A program made the position numbers and the translations under genes. A DNA stretch of 64,000 nucleotides from an uncultured Sulfitobacter sp. (lineage in GTDB: Bacteria > Pseudomonadota > Alphaproteobacteria > Rhodobacterales > Rhodobacteraceae), in assembly GCF_947497275.1 (NCBI RefSeq), contig NZ_CANMFS010000012.1, positions 1 to 64,000 on the forward strand. Direction: 5' to 3'. Below are positions 27,847 through 37,888 of this stretch, piece by piece. The notes beneath the pieces were generated by a model. That model ran no database searches. It worked only from the letters and a program-made list of their open reading frames with translations, and was not told where the DNA came from. The number at the start of each line of letters is the position of its first letter. Within the stretch, counting starts at the first letter, position 1.

Positions 27847-30695
27847 AATATCGCTCTAAGCTCTGGAACTTTGAATCTCTCATGAAGGATCTGGGTGTTG
27901 CGGCCACACCGAACGACGCTTTGAGGCAAGCATTTATCGAGCGGGTCGATATTGACGGCATTTATTGCAAGCAGGGGTCGCTTTATATTCCGCGCGGATC
28001 GAACACTGCGAAAGCCAAGGAACAAGATGAGAGATCGGATGTTTTCAAAGCTCTTGAGCGGGGCGCGTCCATTGCTCTGACAAGTCTTGACCGGGACCTG
28101 TTTCCGGCAGAGGCGCCGGTTATCCAGGTTCCTGGCCTTGTCGCAGCGTCCAAAACCCTGGCCACCAAAGCCCGTGAACGGGTATCGGGCACAATTTTAG
28201 GCATCACAGGAAGTGTCGGCAAGACAACAACCAAGGATCTGATGCGTCATATGCTTTCTTACGATGGCACGACGTTTGCGACGCGGGGAAATTACAACGA
28301 GATCGACGGCGTCCTGATGACATTGGCATCGATGCCGAGCGATACGAAACGTGCGATCATCGAGGTGTGCAGCACACGCCCCAACAGTGTTCCGAACAAA
28401 GCGGAATTCGTGAAGCCCCATATCGGGATGGTGACGGTCATCGGACACTCCCATGGTGAAAACTACCCCTCGCGGTACGATATCCTGCGCGACAAGGTGG
28501 CGATGCTGGACTATCTGACAGGTGACAAGATCGCCATCCTGGGTCGAAGCGTCATTGAATATGACGCGCAGAATGAGAATCTGATCGCGCAGAAGGATAT
28601 TGGCCACACGATTACCGTGGGCCACGGGAATAAAGATACGGTCCAGCTTATTTCCGCCGAATTGAGCGGTTCTGAAACGGATGTCCGGATGCGTGTGGAT
28701 GCAAAAGAATACCGGATGCGGGTTCCTTTCTCTGGTCGGCAGTATGTTGATGCGGCATTGTTCTCCATGGCGGGCGCACATGCGTTTGGCTGCGATCTGG
28801 ATGATCTTGTCGAAACGGTGCCTCATTTGAAGATGGGTCGCCGTCGTGGAGAACGCATTAAGATCCGGCTGAAAGGGAGCGAAGACATCGTCGAAGTTAT
28901 CGATGATGCCCAGAATTCAGCCCCGGAATCCGTTCGTGCCTTGTTGGAGCAGCTTAGTTTGCGTCGCCCCCTCCGCCGTGTACTGGTCTTGGGAGAAATG
29001 CTTGAACTGGGTGACGAAGCAGCGGCGATGCATGCGGATCTGATCGATGATATCGATGCCGCCAATATCGATGTCCTGGTGAGCGTCGGGGGAATGACCA
29101 AACAGATCGCCAATGCATTGCAGAGCAAAATGGAAGTGCATCATTTCAAGACGACGTCAGGTGCCGCGAGTAAGATTTCAAATATAGTCAAGCACGGAGA
29201 TCTGGTGGCTCTCAAAGGCGCAGGCGGCCTGAAGCTTGAAAAAATCATGCAGGCTTTGGCGCCTGCGACCCGGCGCTCGCCTGCAAAAAAGCAATGGTTT
29301 GTCGAGAAAGTTGCAAGCCGTCCTCTTACGGATCGTCGCAAGAGTATTTTCGATGAACCCCCCAGCCCGAAGCCAACGACCCCGGCAGGCTCCACCGACC
29401 AAGCAATCATCGAAGATTTTGATGCTTTTCAATACAAGATCCCGATGAAGCGCGGGTTCAAGACGTCACGGGCCGAGACGAAAGTTTCCTCGAACTTCAT
29501 TTTGACGGTACGCATCGATGGCAAGGTAAGCGTTGCGGAAGCATCTCCGCGCACGTTGGCTCTGACCGGAGAAACACGCAAGATGGCTGCGTCTTTCTTT
29601 GCGAAGGCCCGCGATATCGTGCTGGCGAGCTCAATCTCCAGGGTCTCTGCGGAAGACGCGCTGGAAGATGTTCGTGCGATCATGAAGCAGCTCGAAAAGC
29701 TGGCTGACGATATGGCGACGGATGAGAACCGCGCGAAACCATTCCGGGGCAGTCTTGCCGGTATGGACTCGGCGCTGCTGATTGCCGGGGCCAATTTGCA
29801 CGATATGACGTTGACTGATTTTCTTGGACGCCAACGTCCCGATGTCGGTGTATCCGCCACGACGATGTCGGTTCCGACCGGGGGTGCCAAACTGATTGAA
29901 GCTGTGCGCAAGCATCTGCAGCGGTATCCTGCGTGCCGTGCAAAGGGAACAGCGAACACCGATGTCAACTTGCAGATCCTGAAGGCCGTTACCTCGGTTT
30001 CGAAAGAAACCGGTGAAGACAAGGTGGCGTGGGTGGATATGAATGAGGCATATACACCGGAGACGGCGCCAGACCTCATTCATGCGATTGCAGATGAAGC
30101 GGAGAGAGGAACGATTGCCGGCACCGTTGTTCTGGAACAACCGGTGCACAAACGCTTTTACCGTGAAATGTGCGATTTACAAAAACTCGCGAAAAAGGTA
30201 ACCGCCGGGAAAAATATCAATCTTGTTCTCATGGCCGATGAAAGCCTTTGGGACCTTGCGGATTACAATGCCCTGCAGGAAGCCGGCGGGTGCTCCGCGA
30301 TCAACATCAAGGTGCAAAAATGTGGCGGATTGCTGCGTGGGATGGAGATTGCGCAAAGAGCGAAAGACTTTGATCCCAAAACGCTGATCTATATCGGCGG
30401 CATGATCGGTACGAGCGATCTGACATCGCGTACTCTGTTGAGTCTCGCGGCAGCATTGCCGATGTTCGATTTCATCACCAGCGGCCCACGCTCAAACATC
30501 AAGGCATATATCGTCAAGGAGCCTCTGCGCTGGGTCGGGAGCTCTAACATTCTGCCCGAACAGGACGGCGCGGGGCTTGGCCTGGAGATGGATTGGAACA
30601 ATTTGCTGAAATATACGAAGGGTGACGATCGCGAGAGGCTTCAGTCCTTCTTGACGGCCTCCAACGTTGCTTTTGACGCCTCCCCCGTCTCGTAG
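27837..30695 (+). CDS. Fusion of MurF-like ligase and enolase-superfamily (dipeptide-epimerase-like) enzyme
   Basis: 952 residues. Residues about 1-490 form a Mur ligase: ATP loop [11 protein letters not shown] (122-132), a GNYNEIDG segment in the MurF NxN position, and a C-terminal domain with [18 protein letters not shown] and the LKGAGG loop. Residues about 531-950 form a muconate-lactonising/dipeptide-epimerase type enolase barrel: CRAKG (lysine near 701), VDMNE, LEQP, ADES as the three metal ligands, and NIKVQKCGG with the second lysine. All catalytic positions appear present. The likely chemistry is ATP-dependent amide formation plus epimerisation of an amino acid or dipeptide; substrates are unknown. 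It follows the Ddl-like gene and overlaps the convergent gene at 30641 by 55 bp. GC is lower than in neighbours. Confidence 0.8.
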   Translation: MSVEYRSKLWNFESLMKDLGVAATPNDALRQAFIERVDIDGIYCKQGSLYIPRGSNTAKAKEQDERSDVFKALERGASIALTSLDRDLFPAEAPVIQVPGLVAASKTLATKARERVSGTILGITGSVGKTTTKDLMRHMLSYDGTTFATRGNYNEIDGVLMTLASMPSDTKRAIIEVCSTRPNSVPNKAEFVKPHIGMVTVIGHSHGENYPSRYDILRDKVAMLDYLTGDKIAILGRSVIEYDAQNENLIAQKDIGHTITVGHGNKDTVQLISAELSGSETDVRMRVDAKEYRMRVPFSGRQYVDAALFSMAGAHAFGCDLDDLVETVPHLKMGRRRGERIKIRLKGSEDIVEVIDDAQNSAPESVRALLEQLSLRRPLRRVLVLGEMLELGDEAAAMHADLIDDIDAANIDVLVSVGGMTKQIANALQSKMEVHHFKTTSGAASKISNIVKHGDLVALKGAGGLKLEKIMQALAPATRRSPAKKQWFVEKVASRPLTDRRKSIFDEPPSPKPTTPAGSTDQAIIEDFDAFQYKIPMKRGFKTSRAETKVSSNFILTVRIDGKVSVAEASPRTLALTGETRKMAASFFAKARDIVLASSISRVSAEDALEDVRAIMKQLEKLADDMATDENRAKPFRGSLAGMDSALLIAGANLHDMTLTDFLGRQRPDVGVSATTMSVPTGGAKLIEAVRKHLQRYPACRAKGTANTDVNLQILKAVTSVSKETGEDKVAWVDMNEAYTPETAPDLIHAIADEAERGTIAGTVVLEQPVHKRFYREMCDLQKLAKKVTAGKNINLVLMADESLWDLADYNALQEAGGCSAINIKVQKCGGLLRGMEIAQRAKDFDPKTLIYIGGMIGTSDLTSRTLLSLAAALPMFDFITSGPRSNIKAYIVKEPLRWVGSSNILPEQDGAGLGLEMDWNNLLKYTKGDDRERLQSFLTASNVAFDASPVS

Positions 30696-31612
30696 AAAAC
30701 GCCCAGGTAGCGGTCCACGTCCGCGTCGAACAGGTGATAGCCGCCCGGTTCGGGGGTCAGCTCGCCCACGACGGGGCCGCGGGTGGTTTCGAACATGTCG
30801 ACCCTTGTGAAGGGCAGCGGGAGGGTGGCGGAGACCTGTTGGGCCAAGGCCATCATCGCGTCCGGGTCGCGCGGCGGGGGCAGGTCCATGTCGGTGGTTT
30901 CGGCGTATTTACCGGTCGTGACCGGGGTCCAGTCCGCATCGTAGAACTTGTAGCGGTTGCCGCCGTCGGTGCGGCGCACCTGCAGGATCAGCGGCACATG
31001 TCCGGCAAAGGCGTAGGCCTTGAAATCGTCCGGCACACCGCCTTCGGGGGCGGTGACCAGCTCTTCGATCTGCCATTTGTTGGGAAACATGTAGCGTTGC
31101 ATCGGCGCGTGCAGCACCTCGAGCAGGGCCGCGAGGCGCAGCTCGGTGCCGTCGAAGAGGTTGCGGAAGCTGAACGGGCCGGTGCGTTCGAACGGGAACA
31201 CCCCCCAGGCGTTGGTGGCGTTCACCGGTTTGATCACGCCGCTGTCGCGCCCCTCAAGATGTGTCGATAGATCCTGGATGGGGAAGGGGCCGGCGAGGGT
31301 CGCGGGGCTGTCGAAGCCGTGCCGGCCCATCCAGTCGCCCGCCCATTTGCGGCGGCGCAGCAGGCGGCCCGGGCTGTCGCGTTTCAGCAGCCGTTCCTCG
31401 AGCCGGTCGCGGCGCACGCGGGCATCGAGAGCGGCGGCAAAGGACGGCGCGACCGGTGCGCTGTCGCGCCGGGCCATATGCGGGGCTACCAGCCAGTCGG
31501 GAAGCGCCGGATCGGCGCGCCATGCGCCAAGCGGCGGCAGGGGCGATACCGGGGGCAGGAAGGCCGTGAGCGGTGTGGGTGCATCGTCTTCGTGGCTTTC
31601 CGGTGCTGTCAT
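30641..31612 (-). CDS. TupA-like ATP-grasp protein
   Basis: 323 residues. The second half resembles the TupA-like ATP-grasp family: VIKPVNATNAWGVFPF as nucleotide loop, FKAYAFAGHVPLILQV, RYKFYDADW, and a VGELTPEPGGYHLFD metal end. TupA is needed for teichuronopeptide, a polyglutamate-polyglucuronate wall polymer, in alkaliphilic Bacillus. Members of this family usually sit in polysaccharide clusters and are thought to attach amino acids to sugars. The upstream AGGAGG is 13 bases from the ATG. It is the last gene of a minus-strand group of ATP-grasp proteins. Its 3' end overlaps that of the Mur/enolase fusion. Confidence 0.75.
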   Translation of the reverse strand: MTAPESHEDDAPTPLTAFLPPVSPLPPLGAWRADPALPDWLVAPHMARRDSAPVAPSFAAALDARVRRDRLEERLLKRDSPGRLLRRRKWAGDWMGRHGFDSPATLAGPFPIQDLSTHLEGRDSGVIKPVNATNAWGVFPFERTGPFSFRNLFDGTELRLAALLEVLHAPMQRYMFPNKWQIEELVTAPEGGVPDDFKAYAFAGHVPLILQVRRTDGGNRYKFYDADWTPVTTGKYAETTDMDLPPPRDPDAMMALAQQVSATLPLPFTRVDMFETTRGPVVGELTPEPGGYHLFDADVDRYLGVFYETGEASKATLEAVKKD

Positions 31613-31743
31613 TATGGGCGCTTATCCTCCTGGGCGGCGTCAGCAGGCACGGATCCTCGCTGTCGGCGGTCACTTGGGGATAGACCTGACGGATCGTGCG
31701 CTTACCTTCAAGCCTTTGATTGGCCGACAGCACGACATCGCTG

Positions 31744-32940
31744 TCAAGATCGCGCGCCAGCCCCTGTGCCAGCCACGCCAGCGTGATGGCCTTCAGCCCG
31801 GTGTTCGTTCTCGTCTTCGGAGAATGTGGGTTCTTGGTAAATACCGTGATGTTTGAGGACTTTGACGTAAGCAGGATCGGGAAGCAGGGGGCGGTGCATC
31901 TGGAACAGGCGCACCTGGCTGAAGCTGTTGCCTTCGAGAACGACGACATCGTCGTCCATCAAGATCAGATCGAACCCGCAGTAGGAAATATAGGGGACCT
32001 GCAAAAAGAGGTTTTTCATCCGCGCGACGATGTCCTGCCAGTTCGGGATGACCTGTCCCGCAATCGGCTCGCCGGTGTTGGGGTGATGGTCCCACAATTT
32101 GCCCGTGTAGGGTCCGGCGGCGGCGACGCCGGGGCCGAGCACGCCGGTTTCGATGTCGATCTCCGCCGACAGCCCGCCCAGCGAGAAGTTGTCGATCGGA
32201 TAGGACGACGAGGTGCCCATGCGCTGCACCGTGCGCACCACATGCGGCAGCAACGTGTCGGGGTCGCGCACCACCAGCATCCGCACGGTGTTTACCGTCA
32301 GCGGATAGAGCGCCTTGGTGAACGCGCCCTGATAGATGAATTCGGTCAGCATGAACGGCACGCGGGCCCCGTCGAAAACCTTTATCAGGTCCTGCACCGG
32401 CAGGACGAACCGCTCGCGGCCGGGCTCATTGCTTTCCACCACGGCCTTGCGCGCGCCGACCTCGATGAAATAGACGCCGCCGCCGCCGCCGCCGCCCAGC
32501 GGTTTGGCCACGAATTTGCGCGGCTCGGTCAACTGTCCGGTGGTGCATTTTTCCCAGACGTCGTCATAGGGGGTGATCCGCCCGTTGCGCCAGATCGCGG
32601 TGATCGGCGCCACCTTGCAGAAATTGCGGAAGGTCTGGGTGAACAGGATCTTGTTGTTGAACACGATGGAATAGTCGCCGTTCACCTCGCGCGTCATCCA
32701 GCGCTGCACATCCGACAAAAACAGGCTGGGATCGTATTTTTCGAAATCGTAGAGTTCGATCTTTTCGGGCAGGAAGCCCTGCGCGTAGAGCCAGCTTGCG
32801 TCCTCGTCGGTGATGTTCGCCGGATCCTTGGCGAAATCGGTCATGAAGCGCGCCAGGTGCTTGAGCGTGACCGGATCCTGGATCGATTGCATCAGCGCCT
32901 CGTGGTGGCCGTCGTGCAGATGGTCATGCCCTGCGGTCAT
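31744..32940 (-). CDS. Sugar-transfer-associated ATP-grasp protein
   Basis: 398 residues from ATG 32940, which overlaps the upstream stop by 4 bp. A glycine-rich ATP loop KPLGGGGGGGVYFI (about residues 148-161), LTVNTVRMLVV and the FDLILMDDDVVVLEGNSFSQ ending fit the ATP-grasp family linked to sugar transfer. Of the three tandem relatives here it has the most complete motifs and is probably the active one. It likely forms an amide or ester between a carboxylate and a glycan or amino compound. The 131 bp between it and the TupA-like gene show nothing notable. Confidence 0.75.
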   Translation of the reverse strand: MTAGHDHLHDGHHEALMQSIQDPVTLKHLARFMTDFAKDPANITDEDASWLYAQGFLPEKIELYDFEKYDPSLFLSDVQRWMTREVNGDYSIVFNNKILFTQTFRNFCKVAPITAIWRNGRITPYDDVWEKCTTGQLTEPRKFVAKPLGGGGGGGVYFIEVGARKAVVESNEPGRERFVLPVQDLIKVFDGARVPFMLTEFIYQGAFTKALYPLTVNTVRMLVVRDPDTLLPHVVRTVQRMGTSSSYPIDNFSLGGLSAEIDIETGVLGPGVAAAGPYTGKLWDHHPNTGEPIAGQVIPNWQDIVARMKNLFLQVPYISYCGFDLILMDDDVVVLEGNSFSQVRLFQMHRPLLPDPAYVKVLKHHGIYQEPTFSEDENEHRAEGHHAGVAGTGAGARS

Positions 32941-34016
32941 ACGCCGAACTCCTTGATAAAGCGAACCGCGACCTCGCCGCCCATGACGGGACCGTGAATC
33001 TGGTGGCCGGCGGCATCGATCCGGTCGGTGGCGTCGATGATCACGGTGTCGGTTTCCTCGGCGGTGCGCAGCAGGTCGATCTGCACCACGACCCCCACCG
33101 GCAGACGCACCAGACCCGCGGTGACGTTGCGCACCATCAGCCACCAGTTCGACAGCAGCACGGTGTCGGGGTCCGTCATTTCGGGGGCGACGGGCAGGCC
33201 GCGGGTGAACTGCATCGCGGGCCCGGCGATCCCGGTTTCGACATCGATCCGGCGGCTGGTCAGGGTGGTGCCGGACCGGTCCAGCGTGTCGAGCGCGCCT
33301 TCGAGCAGGACCGCGCTTACGATGACGGGATTGCGGGTCTTGGGGTCGTATATCACCAGCATGCGCGTCACCTGCGATACCGCGCCCTGCGGCGGCAGGT
33401 CCAGCAGGATGCGGTCGCCACCGCCGCCCTGGGGCGTGGGCTCCCATTCGGGGGCGTCCTTGTGCGACGTGAACATGGGGCGGGCGAGGATGGTGCCCTG
33501 CGCGCGCCTGTCGCGGCGGATCAGGTGGCCCTGCTCGACCGAACCCAGCAGCGGCACCAGGGGCAGGGTGTTGGTGTAGAGCCGCCAGAAGAACAGCCGG
33601 TTGGAGAGCGCGGGCGCATAGCGCCCGTTGGCCAGCGGCAGGATCGCCGCTTGAAAATCGCTCAGCCAGGGATCGAGCGGTTCGGGTTCGGGGGGGGCGG
33701 TATCGGTTTTCGAGGGGTCTTCGAGCTCTGCCTCTGGGTCCTGCGGGGCGCGCGGGGCCAGCCCGTAGAGCGCGCCCTTGTCGGGCAGGAAACCGTGGTT
33801 GTGCAGGAAACCCGCCAGGGCGGGGTCGAGCCGGGGCCGGTGCGCGTTGAACGCGTGCGAGAAGTCGCGGAAGAGGTTCAGCGTCTCGACCGTCTCGATG
33901 CGCCCGATGCGCCCCTCGTGCGAGAGGTTCTTGCGCTTGGTCTTGTAGATGACGCGCGGCACGGCGGGAAAAACCCCCGCAGGCCGCGATCCGTTCGGAA
34001 CAAAATCAGTGCTCAT
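32937..34016 (-). CDS. Degenerate sugar-transfer-associated ATP-grasp paralogue
   Basis: 359 residues; GGGGGA is nine bases before the ATG. The layout follows the neighbour at 31744 (N-terminal LHNHGFLPDKGALYGL, WLSDFQAAILPLANGRYAP, then SQVTRMLVIYDPKTRNPV), so common descent is clear by eye. The glycine loop is reduced to TPQGGGGDRILL, and the final acidic E-G-N metal site is replaced by IDATDRIDA. It may bind nucleotide weakly, act as a partner subunit, or have a changed reaction. It overlaps the next gene by ATGA. Confidence 0.65.
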   Translation of the reverse strand: MSTDFVPNGSRPAGVFPAVPRVIYKTKRKNLSHEGRIGRIETVETLNLFRDFSHAFNAHRPRLDPALAGFLHNHGFLPDKGALYGLAPRAPQDPEAELEDPSKTDTAPPEPEPLDPWLSDFQAAILPLANGRYAPALSNRLFFWRLYTNTLPLVPLLGSVEQGHLIRRDRRAQGTILARPMFTSHKDAPEWEPTPQGGGGDRILLDLPPQGAVSQVTRMLVIYDPKTRNPVIVSAVLLEGALDTLDRSGTTLTSRRIDVETGIAGPAMQFTRGLPVAPEMTDPDTVLLSNWWLMVRNVTAGLVRLPVGVVVQIDLLRTAEETDTVIIDATDRIDAAGHQIHGPVMGGEVAVRFIKEFGV

Positions 34017-34031
34017 GGGCCATTTCCCCCT

Positions 34032-35129
34032 TTACAGGGTCAGTTTTCGCATGGTTTCGGCAAACACCGGGTCACGCAACAACGGCTGGTGAACCTGTAC
34101 GGCGCTCAGGTCGAGCTGTGACGGGCCGATAAGCCCCAGCCGCCCGTCCGCCAGCAGCGTGAAGTCCAGCATCGCGACCCGCATGTAAGAGGATTCGTCC
34201 ATGATCCGCTGCAGCGCGGCGCGGATCTCCTGCCACTCCGGCACCACCAGATCGCGCAGCGCGGCCCCGGTTTCGGGGTGGGTGTCGTGGCGCTCCACCG
34301 TCTGTTCAGCACCGATGCCCGCCGCCGCGCCGACCGTGCCGGTGACCAGATCGACCGGCGCGCTCAGCCCGCCCCGGGCCAGCGTGAGCCGCCCGTCCGA
34401 GGCGCCGGTGCCGATCATCAGCGTCGCCGCCGAGATCACCGGATCCCAGGTGTCGAGATTGCGGGTCAGGATGACCGACAGGCGATTCTGGCCCCCTGCG
34501 TGCAGCCCCGTCATGAACGGCCCCTGTTGCAGGTTGTCGGCGAACAGATAGGGCAGGCGGGCCGCCTTGGACCAATCGCGGGTGATGTCGGACAACAGCT
34601 TCATATCGCCGGTCTTGCCCAGACCCTCGAACCGGCCGTTCGAGATATTGACCACCTCGACCTTGCCGCGCGCGCCCGCCAGAAGCGGCTCTATCAGCAC
34701 TTCGAGATCCGGCCCCGTACCGTCCGTGTGGTGGGCGGCCCATTCGCCGCTCAGCGCGACCTCCTGGGCATCGAGCCCGCGCAGGGCGTGAATCTTGGGC
34801 ACGACGCAGTAATCGGCCAGCGTGTGGTTCAGCAGCATCCGGTCCTGAAGGACATTGGCGTAGATGCCGTTGGCCTGGTTGATCTGGGCCGCCTGGAAAT
34901 CGCTGAGATACTCTTCGGGGTCGTTGTCGTCGAAGCCGTATAGCACCCATTTGTCGCGCAAAAAACCGCGCCGGAACAGGAATTCGTTCTTGGCCCCGGC
35001 GCGTAATGCGTCGCTGTTCCAGAAGACGTCCGTGAACTGTTTCCAGGCCAGGTTCTTGCCGTCTCCCTGAAGGGTCTTGATGTAATTCTTGTGATCAATG
35101 CCCAACGGTAAGGATGTCTGCTCAGCCAT
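34032..35129 (-). CDS. Third, strongly diverged ATP-grasp-like paralogue
   Basis: 365 residues, first gene of the minus-strand group. It shares FLRDKWVLYGFDDNDPEEYLSDFQAAQINQANGIYANVL with the equivalent parts of the two genes downstream, and the QNRLSVILTRNLDTWDPV strand matches their RMLVV/RMLVIYD strand. The glycine-rich ATP loop and the acidic metal cluster are not recognisable (LDFTLLADGRLGLIGPSQ). It is probably not an active ATP-grasp ligase. The gap to the second paralogue is 15 bp, so all three should be one transcript. The ribosome site is poor. Confidence 0.6.
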   Translation of the reverse strand: MAEQTSLPLGIDHKNYIKTLQGDGKNLAWKQFTDVFWNSDALRAGAKNEFLFRRGFLRDKWVLYGFDDNDPEEYLSDFQAAQINQANGIYANVLQDRMLLNHTLADYCVVPKIHALRGLDAQEVALSGEWAAHHTDGTGPDLEVLIEPLLAGARGKVEVVNISNGRFEGLGKTGDMKLLSDITRDWSKAARLPYLFADNLQQGPFMTGLHAGGQNRLSVILTRNLDTWDPVISAATLMIGTGASDGRLTLARGGLSAPVDLVTGTVGAAAGIGAEQTVERHDTHPETGAALRDLVVPEWQEIRAALQRIMDESSYMRVAMLDFTLLADGRLGLIGPSQLDLSAVQVHQPLLRDPVFAETMRKLTL

Positions 35130-35313
35130 AAAGTAATACTTTTCTTAGCTTATATTATAGGCGCTATCTAGTTGAGGGGTTTTGTCGTGTCTACCGCCTT
35201 CCCCCCGAACCTAGGGCCGGGCAGCTTTTTGCGCAACGTCCGCCGAGGTCACCCTTTTTACAGGGGACTCGCGGATGCTCTGGCGGATTGCCATTTCAGG
35301 GACACCGCGCATC

Positions 35314-36315
35314 ATGACCCAGACATCTCCGATCCTCGCCCTGCCGTATCTGCAACCCAGCCAGGCCCAGAAGCACGTCACCCACAACGAGGCGCTGCAA
35401 CTTCTCGATGCGGTGGTGCAGCTGGGTGTCACCAGCCGCACCGCATCCACGCCCCCCGCCGCACCCCTGCCGGGGGTGCGCCACATCCTGCCGGCAGGGG
35501 CACAGGACGACTGGGCCGGTCAGCCCGCTGGCACGCTGGCCGTCTGGCAGGGAACGGGATGGATATTCCTCGCGCCGCGCGCCGGATGGCTTGCCCATGT
35601 GGCGGACGAGGGGCTATTGAGCCTGTTCGACGGGGTTGCCTGGACCAGCCCGCAATTCGATCCGCAGAACCTGCCCGGTCTGGGGGTCGGCACCACCTCG
35701 GATGCGGTCAACCGGCTGTCGGTGGCCTCGGACGCGGCGCTGTTCTCGCATGCGGGCACCGACCACCGGATGGTGGTCAACAAGGCCGCCCCCGGTGATA
35801 CCGCGAGCGTGCTGTTCCAAAGCAACTGGGCGGGGCGGGCCGAGATCGGTCTGGCGGGGGACGACGTGTTCCGGCTCAAGGTCAGCGACGACGCCGCGAC
35901 CTATCATACCGCGCTCTCGGCGGCACCCGGCACCGGCAAGGTCAGCTTTCCCAACCGCGCGCATCTGTCCGAGACCGTCACGACGGCACAGGGCGATTAT
36001 GTGAAATTCGCTTGCGGTACGATGGTCGCGCGGCTGAAGATCGCCATGGGGCGCGGCGACGAGTTTGGCGACGGCACCCTGAGCAACATGTACCGCAGCA
36101 ATTTCGTAGACGTCACCTTTGACGTGCCCTTTACCGCGCCGCCGGTTCTGGGGGTAAGCATAGAGTGTCCCGAAACGTCCGGGATGTACAAATGCATCTC
36201 GTCGAGCTACCGCGTCGTGACCTCCACAAAGATTAACGATCTGCAGATCTTTCGCACGTCGACGGGCAATTACGATGTCATGGCACATGTTTTAGCGCAC
36301 GGGCGCTGGTACTAG
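35314..36315 (+). CDS. DUF2793 protein with C-terminal lectin-like domain
   Basis: 333 residues from ATG 35314, after AGGGA. The first 95 residues ([30 protein letters not shown]) are the DUF2793 domain seen in alphaproteobacterial phage-tail and gene-transfer-agent-like proteins. The last 100 residues ([38 protein letters not shown]) look like a beta-sandwich of H-type-lectin kind. No signal peptide is visible. It is likely a glycan-binding tail-type or surface protein. No phage genes adjoin it, so its presence in a capsule cluster is odd. The 184 bp upstream, shared with the divergent ATP-grasp gene, may hold both promoters. Confidence 0.7.
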   Translation: MTQTSPILALPYLQPSQAQKHVTHNEALQLLDAVVQLGVTSRTASTPPAAPLPGVRHILPAGAQDDWAGQPAGTLAVWQGTGWIFLAPRAGWLAHVADEGLLSLFDGVAWTSPQFDPQNLPGLGVGTTSDAVNRLSVASDAALFSHAGTDHRMVVNKAAPGDTASVLFQSNWAGRAEIGLAGDDVFRLKVSDDAATYHTALSAAPGTGKVSFPNRAHLSETVTTAQGDYVKFACGTMVARLKIAMGRGDEFGDGTLSNMYRSNFVDVTFDVPFTAPPVLGVSIECPETSGMYKCISSSYRVVTSTKINDLQIFRTSTGNYDVMAHVLAHGRWY

Positions 36316-36428
36316 ACGCGGGGGGGGGGAGGCGGCAATCGGGCCGGAGACGCTTTTGCGGTTCAGTCTGCCGCACACCGGGGGTATGGTTGCATTTTGA
36401 GCCGCCACTCACCGGAAAGCCCCCCCTT

Positions 36429-37604
36429 ATGCAAAAACTGAAAATCGCTGTTGCCGGGATCGGCTATGTCGGCCTGTCCAATGCCGTTCTGCTGGCGCAG
36501 AACCACGAGGTCGTGGCGCTGGATGTGGATGCGGGCCGCGTCGATCTGGTCAATGCGGACAAGAGCCCCATTCAGGATGCGGAGCTGGAGCAGTATCTGG
36601 CCAATGTGCGGCTTGATCTGCGCGCGACCACGGATGCGGCCGACGCCTTTACCGGGGCCGATTACGTCATCGTGGCCACGCCCACGAATTACGACCCCAA
36701 GACGAATTTCTTCGACACCTCCTCGGTGGAAACGGTGCTGCGCGCGGTGATCGCACAGAACACGACCGCCACCATTGTGATCAAATCCACCGTGCCCGTC
36801 GGGTACACGGCTCAGATTTCCGCCGAACTGGACACCGATCAGGTGATCTTCTCGCCCGAATTCCTGCGCGAGGGGCGGGCGCTTTATGACAACCTGCATC
36901 CCAGCCGCATCATCGTCGGCGAGCAATCGGAGCGCGCCCGGATCTTTGCCGACCTGCTCAGGCAAGGCGCAGTGGCGTCGGAGGTGCAGACGCTGTTCAC
37001 CCATGCCTCGGAGGCCGAGGCGATCAAGCTCTTCGCCAATACCTATCTTGCCATGCGCGTGGCCTATTTCAACGAACTCGACAGTTATGCACTGTCGAGC
37101 GGGCTCGACAGCAGGCAGATCATCGAAGGCGTCGGCCTCGATCCGCGGATCGGCCTGCATTACAACAACCCGTCCTTCGGCTATGGCGGCTATTGCCTGC
37201 CCAAGGACACCAAGCAGCTGCTGGCGAATTATTCCGACGTGCCGCAGAACATCATGACCGCGATCGTCGATGCGAACCGCACGCGCAAGGATTTCATCGC
37301 CGAACAGGTGCTGGCGCGCAAACCGGCGCGGGTGGGCATCTACCGGCTGGTGATGAAGGCCGGATCCGACAATTTCCGGCAAAGTTCGATCCAGGGGATC
37401 ATGAAGCGCATCAAGGCCAAGGGGATCGAGGTGATCGTGTTTGAGCCCGCCTTCGAGGAAGACGCCTTTTATGGTTCGCCGGTGGTGCGCGATCTGGATG
37501 CGTTCAAGCAGGACGTGGACGTGATCATCGCCAACCGCCACGCGCCCGAGCTGGAAGACGTGCGCGACAAGGTCTTCACCCGTGATCTGTTCGGGTCCGA
37601 TTAG
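36429..37604 (+). CDS. ugd: UDP-glucose 6-dehydrogenase
   Basis: 391 residues from ATG 36429. It oxidises UDP-glucose to UDP-glucuronate with two NAD+. Rossmann loop [10 protein letters not shown] (about 8-17), [19 protein letters not shown], and [11 protein letters not shown] with catalytic Cys256. It is the short Ugd form also used for capsule. The product could be the uronic acid that the neighbouring amide ligases modify. The 284 bp downstream to the RraA-like gene are AT-richer and hold no gene I can see. Confidence 0.93.
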   Translation: MQKLKIAVAGIGYVGLSNAVLLAQNHEVVALDVDAGRVDLVNADKSPIQDAELEQYLANVRLDLRATTDAADAFTGADYVIVATPTNYDPKTNFFDTSSVETVLRAVIAQNTTATIVIKSTVPVGYTAQISAELDTDQVIFSPEFLREGRALYDNLHPSRIIVGEQSERARIFADLLRQGAVASEVQTLFTHASEAEAIKLFANTYLAMRVAYFNELDSYALSSGLDSRQIIEGVGLDPRIGLHYNNPSFGYGGYCLPKDTKQLLANYSDVPQNIMTAIVDANRTRKDFIAEQVLARKPARVGIYRLVMKAGSDNFRQSSIQGIMKRIKAKGIEVIVFEPAFEEDAFYGSPVVRDLDAFKQDVDVIIANRHAPELEDVRDKVFTRDLFGSD

Positions 37605-37888
37605 GCTCTGATACCGGGTTTTTGACCTATTCCATACAAGTCCGGAGCAGATGGTATTCTCCAACACCAAACGACCCCGTTCCGCCCTTGATCGGGTGAC
37701 GCCCGACGCCGTATATTGTGCCGGTCCGGAAAAACGAAACGCAGCACGAAACCTCAGCCCATACACCTTGAAACCGTTGCAGACCTGTCCGAAAAAATAG
37801 GGCCACTTCAAATCATGATTAATGCAACAATCCCTGCAGAGATATAAAGACTGAAATTTGGCGTAAGTTATTCAAGGAAATAACGGAA

